A stretch of 64,000 bases of DNA from Autumnicola sp041679265 (GCF_041679265.1 NZ_JBGFSM010000004.1:248001-312000); one strand, 5' to 3'. Counted from the stretch's first letter, positions 1 to 9,497 are shown. Notes: generated from the sequence alone by a model not told the origin. Numbers and translations: made by a program.

Positions 1-143
1 TGAATATTATTTAGAATTTTATCTGCTCTTTTCCAGGCATGATCAGAATTCATTTCGGTTTTACCCGCCTTACAGGAAATCATGAAAGTGAAGCCCAGGA
101 GGCAACAAGCTGCAAGTAAACGGAAGAAAAGCTTTAATTTCAT
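1..143 (-). CDS. N-terminus of a secreted lipoprotein, truncated by window edge
   Basis: Reading the minus strand from the ATG at 143 gives about 47 residues with a typical lipoprotein signal: basic start (MKLKLFFRLL), hydrophobic core and lipobox ending in FMISC, with the cysteine near residue 24. The mature start (HAWKRADKILNNI) resembles the region before the beta-helix of some Bacteroidota GH28 polygalacturonases, but too little is visible to assign a family. A LacI-type operator lies 12 bp upstream and the locus is devoted to pectin, so a pectin-active enzyme or binding protein is the best guess. That function is inferred. The signal peptide is seen directly. Confidence 0.7.
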   Translation of the reverse strand, partial: MKLKLFFRLLAACCLLGFTFMISCKAGKTEMNSDHAWKRADKILNNI

Positions 144-154
144 AAATAGATTTT

Positions 155-168
155 TGTAATCGATTGCA
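155..168. promoter_or_regulatory. LacI-family operator, TGTAATCGATTGCA
   Basis: This 14-bp near-perfect palindrome has the central CG typical of LacI/GalR operators. It lies just upstream of the partial lipoprotein gene at 143. Very similar copies precede kduI (13635) and susC (27144, 27328), so it is probably read by the LacI regulator encoded at 564. Confidence 0.75.
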
Positions 169-396
169 CTAAATTAATAAAGCTTTATTAATTAGCATAA
201 TATTTTATCTTAAAAATACGATTTTCGTAAATTTTTAGATGAATTAGTTCCTTTTAATTCATGCTTAGTTTAATTTTTAGGTAAATTCTTTATGTAAGGA
301 AGAAGCGATGGGATTTCTCACGGAAGAAGATGAAGTAGACAGCTCCTTTAAGAGGAAAAAATAATTTGATAAAAATGAACAGTTGTTTTGTCAATA

Positions 397-410
397 TGTA
401 ATGGGTTACA
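397..410. promoter_or_regulatory. Degenerate operator, TGTAATGGGTTACA, upstream of lacI
   Basis: The outer half-sites TGTAA and TTACA match the locus operator, but the centre is GG rather than CG. It lies 154 bp upstream of the LacI gene and could serve autoregulation. The degenerate centre makes it weaker than the other sites. Apart from this, 169-563 is AT-rich and shows no gene. Confidence 0.4.
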
Positions 411-563
411 TCATCTTTATTGTCTTAGCTTTATCCCGAAAATTTGTTTATATTTAAAATCTGAATTATCTAATCATTTACCCGGAGCATTACTTTTTTA
501 ATCTTTTTATAATCTTCTTTTAAAGTATTAAGAACTGCTCATGTAAAATTCTATGAAACTTAA

Positions 564-1610
564 ATGAAGCAAAAGGAAAAAGTTACCATTTATGACATTT
601 CCAAAAAGCTGAATATCAGTGCTGCTACTGTGTCCAGAGCACTTAATCAAAATCCGAAAATCAGCGAAAAAACCAGAAAGTTAGTTGCAGAAACAGCCCT
701 GGAAATGAATTATAAGCAAAACAGGCTGGCACAGGCTCTAAAGAGTGGAAGAACTAATAACGTTGGAATTATTGTTCCCTATATTAATCGCAGCTTTTTC
801 TCCTCGGTTATTCGAGGCATAGAGGAAGAACTTACCCCACACGGCTATCATGTAATTATATGCCAGTCTCATGAAGAAGTGAAGAATGAGATTGAACAAT
901 TAAATGCCCTGTTGAATACACAGATTGATGGCATATTTATGTCGGTTTCTAAAACCACCAAAAACACAGATCATATTAAAAAAGCATTGACAGAAAATAC
1001 CCCTTTGGTATTTTTCGACAGGAAAATTGAAGTTCCGGGAGTAAGCGCTGTAGTGCTGGACGATTTTAAAGCCGGGTTCATGGCAACCGAACATTTAATA
1101 AAAGAAGGATGTAAAAAAATTGCTCATCTTTCCGGAGACATCAATCTGGAGATCTACAAGAACAGGTACGAAGGATACCGCGACGCTTTGAAGAAATATA
1201 AACTTGAATACAATCCCTTGCACGTGATTCAAACAAATAGTACAATTGAAAGCGGACAGCAGGCTGTTGAACAACTATGGGAATGTGATGAAAAACCCGA
1301 TGCCATATTTTCAGCGGGGGATTACGCTGCTTTGGGTGCCATCCAGGAACTTAAAAGCAGACATATTAAAATTCCAGAAGAGGTATGCGTAGTGGGATTT
1401 AGTAACGAGCCTTTTACAAAATATATGGAACTACCAATTACTTCTATGGACCAGACTCCTCAGCTGATGGGCAAAATCGCCGCACAGGTTTTCCTGGAAC
1501 AGGTAAAAGGAAACCAGGCGGTAAGCATTGAAAAAAAGGTGGTACTTTCTCCTGAATTATTTGTGAGAAGTTCTTCAGCCAGAGGCGTTCTAAAAGAAAT
1601 CTCTACCTGA
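564..1610 (+). CDS. LacI-family transcriptional regulator of the pectin locus
   Basis: This 348-residue protein has the canonical LacI layout. A helix-turn-helix sits at residues 8-27 (VTIYDISKKLNISAATVSRA), followed by the hinge helix and a periplasmic-binding-protein-like effector domain starting near residue 64 (NNVGIIVPYINRSFF). The C-terminal part carries the usual AIFSAGDYAALG and VVGFSNEPF segments. The gene converges with the uronate operon, whose last stop is 5 bp away. Four matching CG-centred palindromes in the window are the probable targets. The effector is probably KDG or a related uronate intermediate, by analogy with KdgR-type LacI proteins; this is inferred. Length is normal and nothing looks damaged. 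Confidence 0.93.
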   Translation: MKQKEKVTIYDISKKLNISAATVSRALNQNPKISEKTRKLVAETALEMNYKQNRLAQALKSGRTNNVGIIVPYINRSFFSSVIRGIEEELTPHGYHVIICQSHEEVKNEIEQLNALLNTQIDGIFMSVSKTTKNTDHIKKALTENTPLVFFDRKIEVPGVSAVVLDDFKAGFMATEHLIKEGCKKIAHLSGDINLEIYKNRYEGYRDALKKYKLEYNPLHVIQTNSTIESGQQAVEQLWECDEKPDAIFSAGDYAALGAIQELKSRHIKIPEEVCVVGFSNEPFTKYMELPITSMDQTPQLMGKIAAQVFLEQVKGNQAVSIEKKVVLSPELFVRSSSARGVLKEIST

Positions 1611-1615
1611 AAAAT

Positions 1616-2803
1616 TTATACCAGGGGAATTTCAATTTCCACTCCATTTTTCTCTGCAGAAAGGTAAGCCGCATAAATTGTGGCGATAACATCTGCCGCA
1701 AGCTGGCTGCCGCTTTCCAGTTTTTCATCTAAAGCCGCTGTACGGTAAAATGCTTCCATTTCATGCTGATAACCGTTAAACCACGCTTCATCGGGAGAGA
1801 TGTTTGACCATCCCTGCTTGGTGCCGGTTTTTTCAACCACATAAATGTCATCAAAATTACTATGTACGGGATTGTAGGTTTGCATGGCATTGTTTGGGGT
1901 AAGATTACAAATCGTGCGATGATTGTTGGCATGTACTTCCAGGTAATTCTTCACGCCGCCCTGAAGCAATTCACTGGCAACAATATCGGCCACCGTGCCA
2001 TCTTCAAAAACAATATGAGTGGAAGCATAATCTTCCACATCTGTATAAGAATCCCTTAAATGCAATTCATTTTCAAAATGCGGCATTCTTGTGATTGCAT
2101 GAGTCCTGCAGCTAACTGTTTTAGGCCTGATGGGTTTGCCATTCCTGTCCAGGCCTTCCACCTGCTTCAAATAAATTGCTCCGGCCAGAGGATGGCAGCC
2201 TTTCCCCATTAAAGAACCTCCTCCGGAACGTTTCCATTTTCCATAATCTTTTGAATGAGAGCCGGAATGCGACTGCTGGGCCTGAATCCAGAGGATCTGG
2301 GAATTGGTTTTCTCTATAACTTCCCGCTCTTTCTGGATGGCAGGAGCATAAATCCAGTTTTCTGCATACATGATGCGGCCTTTGCTTTTTTTCTCAGCTT
2401 TCAGGATATTTTGGATACTATTTAAAGCCTGTTTAAGGCCTTCTTCCCTTGAAAAAGTGTCGCCGGAAAAATCTTCTTCTTCCTCATTTCCAAAGTAGCC
2501 CGTGAGCGGTTTTTCGATGATCACATCTTTATTGTGCTGAAGAATTTCCACAGCCAGGGGCTCATGCGTAACCGGAGGCGTACAAAGATGCAGTACATCT
2601 GAAGCTGCTATAAGTTCCTGCAGGTTTTTAAAAGCTTTTATGCCTTTTTCAGAAGAAAACTTTTTAAGGTTCGCGGGAGTTTTGGAATAAGCACCCACAA
2701 CTTCAACTTTTACCCCGTATACCCTTTGAAGGGCATCAAAATGAAAACGGGCAGCAAAGCCTGATCCCACTATTCCTGCCCGTAATACTTTTTTTTCTGC
2801 CAT
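1616..2803 (-). CDS. Gfo/Idh/MocA-family oxidoreductase
   Basis: This 395-residue protein begins with a Rossmann nucleotide-binding motif (AGIVGSGFAARFH, residues 9-21). It keeps the family's EKP motif (DVIIEKPLTG, about 93-102), in which the lysine is normally catalytic. The C-terminal half is the usual substrate-binding beta-sheet domain. It is the last gene of the uronate operon, about 100 bp after uxaA. No step of the classical Uxa/Kdu pathway needs it, so it may oxidise, reduce or epimerise another pectin sugar or unsaturated uronate. The family is clear; the substrate is unknown. Confidence 0.85.
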   Translation of the reverse strand: MAEKKVLRAGIVGSGFAARFHFDALQRVYGVKVEVVGAYSKTPANLKKFSSEKGIKAFKNLQELIAASDVLHLCTPPVTHEPLAVEILQHNKDVIIEKPLTGYFGNEEEEDFSGDTFSREEGLKQALNSIQNILKAEKKSKGRIMYAENWIYAPAIQKEREVIEKTNSQILWIQAQQSHSGSHSKDYGKWKRSGGGSLMGKGCHPLAGAIYLKQVEGLDRNGKPIRPKTVSCRTHAITRMPHFENELHLRDSYTDVEDYASTHIVFEDGTVADIVASELLQGGVKNYLEVHANNHRTICNLTPNNAMQTYNPVHSNFDDIYVVEKTGTKQGWSNISPDEAWFNGYQHEMEAFYRTAALDEKLESGSQLAADVIATIYAAYLSAEKNGVEIEIPLV

Positions 2804-2903
2804 GCTTTAATCCCTTATTGAGAGGTTTAAGTTCCCGAGGCCTGCCCCGAATTATGAAAATTTTTTCCTATTCATATTGCGAACCTGCCCCAATGTTTTT
2901 GAT

Positions 2904-4520
2904 CTATAGGGAAACTCCGCGCTTCCAAGGTATGAAATCATCCTGGTCCAGAACATCTGCTTTAGATTTTATTTTGCCTGAAGCTATATCTATAATATAT
3001 TCAAAAAGCTCCTCTCCCATCTCGGGAATGGTCTTTTCTCCTTTTATTACCGCTCCTGCATCCACATCTATAATATCGGGCATTCTCCCTGCAAGAATTG
3101 AGTTTGAAGACATCTTGATGATTGGCGCCACAGGATTTCCCGTAGGAGTTCCCAAACCGGTGGTAAATACTACCACGTTGGCACCTGAACCTACCAGCCC
3201 TGTAGTACTTTCCACATCATTTCCCGGTGTACAAAGCAGGTTTAAGCCTGGTTTGGTGACATACTCCCCGTAATCCAGCACTGCCTGTATAGGGGAAGTG
3301 CCTCCCTTTTTTGCAGCTCCGGCCGACTTCATGGCATCGGTGATCAGGCCGTCTTTTATATTTCCCGGGGAAGGGTTCATGTCAAAGCCTGATCCTGAAG
3401 CTTCCGCAGCGTTTTCGTAGGCTTTCATGAGTGCCATGAATTTTATAGCCGTCTCCTCATCAACACAGCGGTTTACCAGCTCCTGCTCTACCCCGCATAA
3501 TTCGGGGAATTCTGATAATATTGGGGATCCTCCAAGGGCGGCCAAAATATCTGAAGCATAGCCAAGGGCAGGATTGGCTGAAATTCCGGAGAAACCATCG
3601 GAGCCTCCGCATTCCAGGCCTAATTTCAATTTAGATAATGGCGCCGGCTGCCGCTGGATTTCATTAGCTTTTTTTATGCCTTCAAAAGAATCCCGTATGA
3701 TCTTGTTCAGCATATCATCTACCGTTCCTTCCTGCTGCTGCTCATAAATAAGCACAGGTTTCTTAATATCGGGATTGATAGCCTCCAGGGATTTTTTAAA
3801 GATATCTATCTGTAAGTTTTGACAACCCAGGCTAAGTACCGTGGCTCCTGCAACATTGGGATTATTAACATATCCTGCTAGCAGTTTTGAAAGCATGACA
3901 GAATCCTGCCGAATTCCCCCACATCCGCCCTGGTGGGTTATAAATTTAACTTCAATATTGTCAAAAATGCTCTTTTCTTCTTCTTCAAAATCTACAGTGG
4001 TATCTTCTTCCTTTCCATTAATGAGGTTGCGCAGTAACTGGCGTTGTTTAGCCGATTTATGAAAAGACAATTCTTTTTCAAAAACTTCCTTCAGCAACTC
4101 CACATTTCGGTTTTCACAAAAAACCAGCGGAAAGAACAACCAGATATTTGCAGTTCCAACCTGCCCGTCCGGCCGGTGATAGCCCATAAATGTGCGATCT
4201 TTAAATTTTGAAACATCCGGAGCTTTCCATCCGGTGGTTTCTGTTTTTTGAGCGGTCTTGCTGGCCTGGTGCTTTACATTTTCTGTAGTAAGTTTGTCTC
4301 CTCGTTTAATTTCTGAAACGGCTTTACCCACGAGCACTCCATACATAAAAATCTTATCCTCCGGCTGCAGGTCTACCATGGTGATCTTATGCTTGGCCTG
4401 CGTATCATTTAATACAATTATTTCTTCTCCCTCAAAGTGAAGCCGGTCGCCCTGCCATAAATCTACCAGTGCAATGGCCACATTATCATCGGGATGTACT
4501 TTTATCAATTTACTCTTCAT
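2904..4520 (-). CDS. uxaA: Altronate dehydratase
   Basis: UxaA dehydrates D-altronate to 2-keto-3-deoxy-D-gluconate (KDG). The 538-residue protein has the family layout: a small N-terminal SAF domain (residues 1-90, KVHPDDNVAIALVDL) and the large UxaA/GarD catalytic domain. Conserved stretches are FMGYHRPDGQVGTAN, THQGGCGG, LGLECGGSDGFSGI and FTTGLGTPTGNPVAP. Length fits the full-size two-domain enzyme. It sits 11 bp downstream of uxaB, so the product of UxaB is its substrate. Nothing looks damaged. Confidence 0.95.
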   Translation of the reverse strand: MKSKLIKVHPDDNVAIALVDLWQGDRLHFEGEEIIVLNDTQAKHKITMVDLQPEDKIFMYGVLVGKAVSEIKRGDKLTTENVKHQASKTAQKTETTGWKAPDVSKFKDRTFMGYHRPDGQVGTANIWLFFPLVFCENRNVELLKEVFEKELSFHKSAKQRQLLRNLINGKEEDTTVDFEEEEKSIFDNIEVKFITHQGGCGGIRQDSVMLSKLLAGYVNNPNVAGATVLSLGCQNLQIDIFKKSLEAINPDIKKPVLIYEQQQEGTVDDMLNKIIRDSFEGIKKANEIQRQPAPLSKLKLGLECGGSDGFSGISANPALGYASDILAALGGSPILSEFPELCGVEQELVNRCVDEETAIKFMALMKAYENAAEASGSGFDMNPSPGNIKDGLITDAMKSAGAAKKGGTSPIQAVLDYGEYVTKPGLNLLCTPGNDVESTTGLVGSGANVVVFTTGLGTPTGNPVAPIIKMSSNSILAGRMPDIIDVDAGAVIKGEKTIPEMGEELFEYIIDIASGKIKSKADVLDQDDFIPWKRGVSL

Positions 4521-4531
4521 AATTCTTGTGT

Positions 4532-5992
4532 TTAAAATTTTCCGGAAAAAACTTCAAAACCCTTTTCTATTCCTTTTGCTTCAATTAATTGGAGGGCCAG
4601 GGCTGTTTTTTCCTCCAGTTGCGGCACCTCCCTTAAATCCATACCCCAAAAGCTTTCATTTTTAAGTACGCTTTCTGTAATCTCTTTGTAACTATGCTGT
4701 TCCCACGCCTTTTTTAATTCTGAAGTTGTTTTTGGGGCATCATTTACCGGAAGGCTATTCCCATTCCACTCCCCTTTATAAAATCTAAGAAGGCAGGCAA
4801 ATGCAAAGGTAAGCCTTAAGGGTAATCGATTGTATTTTTTCTGAAAAGTTAATAGACTTGGCAGCACCCTCACCTTAAATTTTGAAATACTATTTAAAGC
4901 AATACTGGAAAGCTGGTGTTTGATAAAAGGATTCCGAAACCTGTCAAATACCTCTTCAGCAAAAGAATCAAGTTCTTCTTTAGAAAGCTTCAGCGTTGGA
5001 TTTATTTCTTCAAAAACCGCTTCTTTAATGAATTTACCTGTAAAAGGATGATCTACAGTTTCTTTTACGGTTTCATTTCCGAAGAGAATGGAAAAAGGAA
5101 CCATAGTGGTATGCGCACCATTAAGAATACGGACTTTCCTGGTGCGATAAGGCTGAAGATCCTCAACTACAAGAATATTTTCATCAATTTTATCAAGTGG
5201 AATTTTTGATTTTAGTTTATCGCCACCCTCAATGACCCATAATAAGAAAACTTCCGCAGAGACAATAAGTTTATCTTCGAGTTCCAGCTCGCTCTGATAA
5301 GCATCGATATCGCCTTTGGGATAACCCGGTACAATGCGGTCTACCAGGGTATTATGAAAATGGTTATGCTTTTTAATCCAGCCGACAAACTCTTCTTCCA
5401 GTTTCCAGAGGTTGGTGTACTTCAGGATAATTTCTTTTAAAGTATCGGCATTATAATTTATTAATTCGCATGGAATAATGGTCAAACCTTTGTCTGCCGC
5501 GCCTTTAAAATATTTGTAGCGCCGGTAAAGAAGTGCAGTTACTTTTGCGGGAAAGCTGTTGTGTGGAGTTCCTTCAAGGGTATCGGTCTCATCAAAAGCA
5601 ATCCCGGCTTCGGTAGTGTTGGAAATCAAAAATTCCAGTTCTTCTTCTTTGGCTAAATCAAGATAAGCTTCATAATTTTCATACGGATTAATGCTTTTTT
5701 GAATACAGGAGATTGTTTCCCTTTTCTGAATTTCCTCTCCTTTTTTAACTCCTTTCATAAAAAGGTTATAGAGGCCATCTTGTTCATTCAATAAATTTAC
5801 AAGTCCGTTAGGTAAGGGTTGCACTACAGCCACTCCGGCATTAAATTTGGCTTTTTTATTTAACTCATCGATGATATAGTCCACAAACGCCCGAAGAAAA
5901 TTGCCTTCTCCATACTGGACCACCTTAATGGGGAGTTGCTGGTTTAGGTTGGCATTTGTCCTGTTTAATCTTTTGGTTTCTGTTTTTTCCAT
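4532..5992 (-). CDS. uxaB: Tagaturonate reductase (altronate oxidoreductase)
   Basis: UxaB reduces D-tagaturonate to D-altronate with NADH. It belongs to the mannitol dehydrogenase family, which is visible in the N-terminal nucleotide-binding start (VVQYGEGNFLRAFVDYII, about 25-42) and in the C-terminal helical domain with the family signature RILNGAHTTMVPF. At 486 residues it is full length for UxaB. It lies between the TRAP transporter gene dctM and uxaA and completes the isomerase-reductase-dehydratase route with uxaC. An operator-like sequence (GGTAATCGATTGTA) lies inside this gene near 4821 and is probably chance. Confidence 0.95.
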   Translation of the reverse strand: MEKTETKRLNRTNANLNQQLPIKVVQYGEGNFLRAFVDYIIDELNKKAKFNAGVAVVQPLPNGLVNLLNEQDGLYNLFMKGVKKGEEIQKRETISCIQKSINPYENYEAYLDLAKEEELEFLISNTTEAGIAFDETDTLEGTPHNSFPAKVTALLYRRYKYFKGAADKGLTIIPCELINYNADTLKEIILKYTNLWKLEEEFVGWIKKHNHFHNTLVDRIVPGYPKGDIDAYQSELELEDKLIVSAEVFLLWVIEGGDKLKSKIPLDKIDENILVVEDLQPYRTRKVRILNGAHTTMVPFSILFGNETVKETVDHPFTGKFIKEAVFEEINPTLKLSKEELDSFAEEVFDRFRNPFIKHQLSSIALNSISKFKVRVLPSLLTFQKKYNRLPLRLTFAFACLLRFYKGEWNGNSLPVNDAPKTTSELKKAWEQHSYKEITESVLKNESFWGMDLREVPQLEEKTALALQLIEAKGIEKGFEVFSGKF

Positions 5993-6010
5993 AATTTAAG
6001 ATGGTTAGTT

Positions 6011-7300
6011 TTAATCAAATAAACTAGGCAGCCAAAGGCTGATAGCGGGAATAAATGTGACCAGCAGCAGTACAATGGCCATCACCACGTAAAGTGGCAA
6101 AAGAGGTTTCATTACCTTTTGTATAGTCGTTTTTGCCACCCCTACACCAATAAATAATACGGCTCCCACAGGTGGGGTACACAAGCCTACACATAAATTC
6201 ATTACCATAATGATCCCAAAATGAACCGGGTCTACCCCCAGGTTGGTCATTACCGGTAAAAATATTGGCGTAAAAATAAGCACTGCAGGCGTCATATCCA
6301 TAAATGTCCCAACAAACAATAGCAGTAAATTGATAATAAGCAGGATAACATATTTGTTTTCACTAAGGCTCAGCAAAGCAGCACTTACTGACTGCGGAAT
6401 ATTCTCATAAGACATTACCCAGGACATGCTCATAGAGGTAGCGATAAGCAGCATTACAATAGCGGTGGTCCCTACAGAACTTAAAAATACTTTTTTAAGA
6501 ACATCAAGATTAAGTTCACGATAAATAAGGGAAAGTATAAAGCAATACAAAACGGCTATTCCCGAAGCTTCTGTAGCGGTAAAAATGCCAGAGACAATTC
6601 CTCCAATGACCACCACAAGTAATAACAGGCTTGGTAAAGCATCTAAAAAGGTAGTGGTAATTTTTCCAAAACTGGTAGGTTTCCCGGCCGGATATTTTTT
6701 CTTCTTAATCCATATTGCAGCCACAAGCATTAAAGCGAGCCCCATTAAGATCCCTGGTAAATATCCCGCAAGGAAAAGTGAAGCAATAGAAACACCACCA
6801 CTGGCCAGGGAATATACAATAAGTACATTAGAAGGCGGAATAACCAGCCCTGTTGTGGAAGAGGTCACATTTATAGCCGCCCCAAATTCCCGGGAGTAAT
6901 TTTCTTTTTCCATTGGCGGCCCTAAAATTCCTCCTATGGCAGATGCGGCCGCAACTGCAGAGCCTGAAATTGCTCCAAAAAGCATAGCTGCAATAACGTT
7001 TACATAAACCAGCCCGCCGGGCAGGGAACCAATAAGTGCTTTGGCAAAATTAATGAGCCGATTGGCAATGCCCCCCTGATTCATGATTTGTCCTGCCAGG
7101 ATAAAGAATGGAATGGCCAGAAGGGAAAAACTATCCAATCCTGTAGCCATTCGCTGGGCAACCGTTGTAAAAGCCGCGAGAGAATCTATAGAGGCCAGCA
7201 TAGTAAAAAGGCAGGACAGGCCTATAGACCAGGCAACAGGAACTCCTATAGCCAGAAGTACTACAAAGGAAATTACCAATATTAATATTTCTGAAATCAT
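6011..7300 (-). CDS. dctM: TRAP transporter large permease (DctM family)
   Basis: This is the large membrane subunit of a tripartite ATP-independent periplasmic transporter. The 429-residue protein is almost entirely transmembrane helices and carries the family's conserved segments (PFFILAGQIMNQGG; FGAISGSAVAAASAIG; FMDMTPAVLIFTPIFLP; GLCTPPVGAVLF). Its start overlaps the dctQ stop by 4 bp, indicating translational coupling. Setting within uronate catabolic genes argues that the cargo is galacturonate or another hexuronate; this is inference from context. Confidence 0.95.
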   Translation of the reverse strand: MISEILILVISFVVLLAIGVPVAWSIGLSCLFTMLASIDSLAAFTTVAQRMATGLDSFSLLAIPFFILAGQIMNQGGIANRLINFAKALIGSLPGGLVYVNVIAAMLFGAISGSAVAAASAIGGILGPPMEKENYSREFGAAINVTSSTTGLVIPPSNVLIVYSLASGGVSIASLFLAGYLPGILMGLALMLVAAIWIKKKKYPAGKPTSFGKITTTFLDALPSLLLLVVVIGGIVSGIFTATEASGIAVLYCFILSLIYRELNLDVLKKVFLSSVGTTAIVMLLIATSMSMSWVMSYENIPQSVSAALLSLSENKYVILLIINLLLLFVGTFMDMTPAVLIFTPIFLPVMTNLGVDPVHFGIIMVMNLCVGLCTPPVGAVLFIGVGVAKTTIQKVMKPLLPLYVVMAIVLLLVTFIPAISLWLPSLFD

Positions 7301-7764
7301 ACTAAATACTTTTGTGGATTTAAAATCTCATTAATTTTGTAGATAATAATAAGTAAACCACTTAGAGGAAGAACCATGTAGACCACATACAGCGGAATTT
7401 CCAATGCTGCGGAACGCTGCCCCAGATCATAGCTTACATATACCAGATTTCCGCCTCCTATGATTAAAACCGTAAGGCAAAAAAAGATTACTAACACATT
7501 AATGCCAATTCTCAAACGTTTTCGATTCTTTTCATTGCATTTTTCCTCCAGCAGGTTAATGGATAAATGCTCCTGCTGTCCAGCGGCATAAGCCGCCCCC
7601 AGGATTCCAATCCAAATTAAAAGGTATCTGGCCATCTCCTCGGTTACGGAACTGGGCGACTGCATTACATACCTGGAAAATACCTGCCATAATACAGCAA
7701 TCACCATTACTGCCATTAAAAAAATCAAAATAGCCCCCAGGGCTCTGTCTAAGCTTTTTTTCAT
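7297..7764 (-). CDS. dctQ: TRAP transporter small permease (DctQ family)
   Basis: This 155-residue protein has four predicted membrane helices and the DctQ core (VFSRYVMQSPSSVTEEMARY, followed by LLIWIGILGAAYAA). It would pair with DctM to form the membrane translocator. It overlaps dctM by 4 bp and starts 1 bp after the dctP stop, so the three subunits are co-translated. The order dctP-dctQ-dctM is standard. Confidence 0.93.
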   Translation of the reverse strand: MKKSLDRALGAILIFLMAVMVIAVLWQVFSRYVMQSPSSVTEEMARYLLIWIGILGAAYAAGQQEHLSINLLEEKCNEKNRKRLRIGINVLVIFFCLTVLIIGGGNLVYVSYDLGQRSAALEIPLYVVYMVLPLSGLLIIIYKINEILNPQKYLV

Positions 7765-7765
7765 A

Positions 7766-8758
7766 CTATTCTACTGCCTGAATTTCTTCTATAATTTTTG
7801 CCATTTTCGGATCCTGACTGAATTCCTTGTACATAGGCTCAACCATTTCACGGAATTTTTCTTTATCGGCTTCAATAACCGTAACTCCTGCTTTTTGAAT
7901 TTGTTCCAGGGCTTCCAGTTCAGCCGCTCTCCATAATTTCTTTTCATATTCTGAAGACTCCATCGCAGCTTCCTTCAGCCATTTTTGCTCCTGTTCAGAA
8001 AGATCATTCCATACGGGAGTCCCAATCACCAGCTCATCCGGCAAGGCAGTGTGTTCATCTACAAGAAAATATTTGCAGACTTCATAGTGCCGGGAAAGGT
8101 AAAAACTGGGTAAATTATTTTCAGCGCCATCAACAATTCCCTGCTGGAGTGCGGTATAAAGTTCGCCCCAGGCGATAGGCGTGGGAGAACCTCCTAAATT
8201 TTTCACCATATTTATTGCCGTCTGGCTTTCCATAACCCTTAGTTTAAGACCCTCCAGGTCCTCCGGAGTTTCTATAGGGTTTTTACTATAAAAACTACGG
8301 CTTCCGGCATCATAGAACGTTAAGCCTTTTAACCTTTTATCTATACTGGAATTAAGGAAGTCTTCCCCTATTTCGCTTTCCAGGACATTAAACCTATGTT
8401 GCCTGTCCCGAAACAAGAACGGCAGGCCGAAAACTTTTAATCCCGGTGCAAAGTTTTCCATTACTCCAGTTGATACCTTGGTCATACCCAGGCTTCCAAT
8501 CTGCAAAAGTTCAAGACATTCTCTTTCTGAACCAAGTTGCTGACTTGGATAAATATCGATTTGCATTTTTCCACCGGATTTTTCTGCCACCCGTTCTGCC
8601 ATAAAAAGCATTGCTTTATGCACAGGGTGTGTAACATCCAATCCATGGCCAAGTTTTATCACACGGGTATTTTCATCTTTTTCACAGCTGAATACTGAAA
8701 AAAGAACAAGTCCGGCCAGCAGGAAGTTGAATAAATTTTTAAATTTCAAAATTTTCAT
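7766..8758 (-). CDS. dctP: TRAP transporter substrate-binding lipoprotein (DctP family)
   Basis: This 330-residue solute-binding protein has a lipoprotein signal with the lipobox cysteine at residue 25 (FSVFSC). The mature protein has DctP signatures: KLGHGLDVTHPVHKAM, GSRSFYSKNPIETPEDL with the conserved arginine in LKLRVMES, and AWGELYTALQQGIVDGAEN. That conserved arginine normally binds the substrate carboxylate, consistent with a uronate ligand. A lipid-anchored rather than free periplasmic binding protein is notable. It overlaps eda by 4 bp. Confidence 0.94.
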   Translation of the reverse strand: MKILKFKNLFNFLLAGLVLFSVFSCEKDENTRVIKLGHGLDVTHPVHKAMLFMAERVAEKSGGKMQIDIYPSQQLGSERECLELLQIGSLGMTKVSTGVMENFAPGLKVFGLPFLFRDRQHRFNVLESEIGEDFLNSSIDKRLKGLTFYDAGSRSFYSKNPIETPEDLEGLKLRVMESQTAINMVKNLGGSPTPIAWGELYTALQQGIVDGAENNLPSFYLSRHYEVCKYFLVDEHTALPDELVIGTPVWNDLSEQEQKWLKEAAMESSEYEKKLWRAAELEALEQIQKAGVTVIEADKEKFREMVEPMYKEFSQDPKMAKIIEEIQAVE

Positions 8759-9426
8759 TTTCTAAAGCTTTCAATCATTTTAAGAGCCGATCCTACTTTT
8801 TCTGAAATTCCTTCATAATTGAAACTCCCGTCTTCTTTTTTCTGAAAAAGTTTAGAACCAATCCCCACACAATGCACTCCGGCATCAAACCATTCTTTCA
8901 GGTTTTCTTGCGTAGGGCTTACTCCGCCCGTGGGCATGATACTGGCCCATGGCAGCGGACCTTTTACCGCCTTTACAAAAGCAGGCCCTCCCACCTGGCT
9001 GCCCGGGAAGATCTTTACCACTTCAGCACCCAGTTCTTCCGCATAAGAAATCTCCGTCACCGACCCACAACCCGGCATCCACGAAACTTTCCTGCGGTTA
9101 CAGGTTTTAGCCATTTCAGCATTAACAACAGGAGAAACAATAAAATTCGCCCCCAACTGAAGGTATAATGCCGTGGTGCCGGCATCCAGGATAGAGCCTA
9201 CGCCCAATATCATCCCTTCCAGATTTTGAGTAACATACTTATTGAGTTCCCCAAATACCTCATGGGCATAATCTCCACGGTTGGTAAATTCAAACACCCT
9301 CGCCCCACCATCATAACAGGCCTTAACTACCTTTTTACAGGTTTCCAGGTCTTTATGATAAAATACCGGTACAATCCCGGTTGCTTTGGTTGCCTGTGCT
9401 ACTTCTATTCTTGTATATGTTGCCAT
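8755..9426 (-). CDS. eda: KDPG/KHG aldolase
   Basis: Eda cleaves 2-keto-3-deoxy-6-phosphogluconate to pyruvate and glyceraldehyde-3-phosphate. The 223-residue protein fits the class I aldolase family: GIVPVFYHKDLETCKK near the start, FEFTNRGD, a central GVGSILD and VVKIFPGSQVGG, in which the lysine is the expected Schiff-base residue, then MPTGGVSP. It follows kdgK in the operon with a 71-bp gap, and its end overlaps dctP. The Bacteroidota form with TNRG replacing the usual T-R pattern is common. Confidence 0.94.
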   Translation of the reverse strand: MATYTRIEVAQATKATGIVPVFYHKDLETCKKVVKACYDGGARVFEFTNRGDYAHEVFGELNKYVTQNLEGMILGVGSILDAGTTALYLQLGANFIVSPVVNAEMAKTCNRRKVSWMPGCGSVTEISYAEELGAEVVKIFPGSQVGGPAFVKAVKGPLPWASIMPTGGVSPTQENLKEWFDAGVHCVGIGSKLFQKKEDGSFNYEGISEKVGSALKMIESFRK

Positions 9427-9497
9427 CTATTATTTATTCTTAAGCTTTAAAATCTTCAGACCTCTGGTTTCTGAAACCTGTGAGATCTTTTCTTTTG

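Noticed and set aside
4821..4834. Operator-like GGTAATCGATTGTA inside uxaB
   Set aside because: It matches only 11 of 14 consensus bases, lies in the middle of a coding region and has no promoter context.
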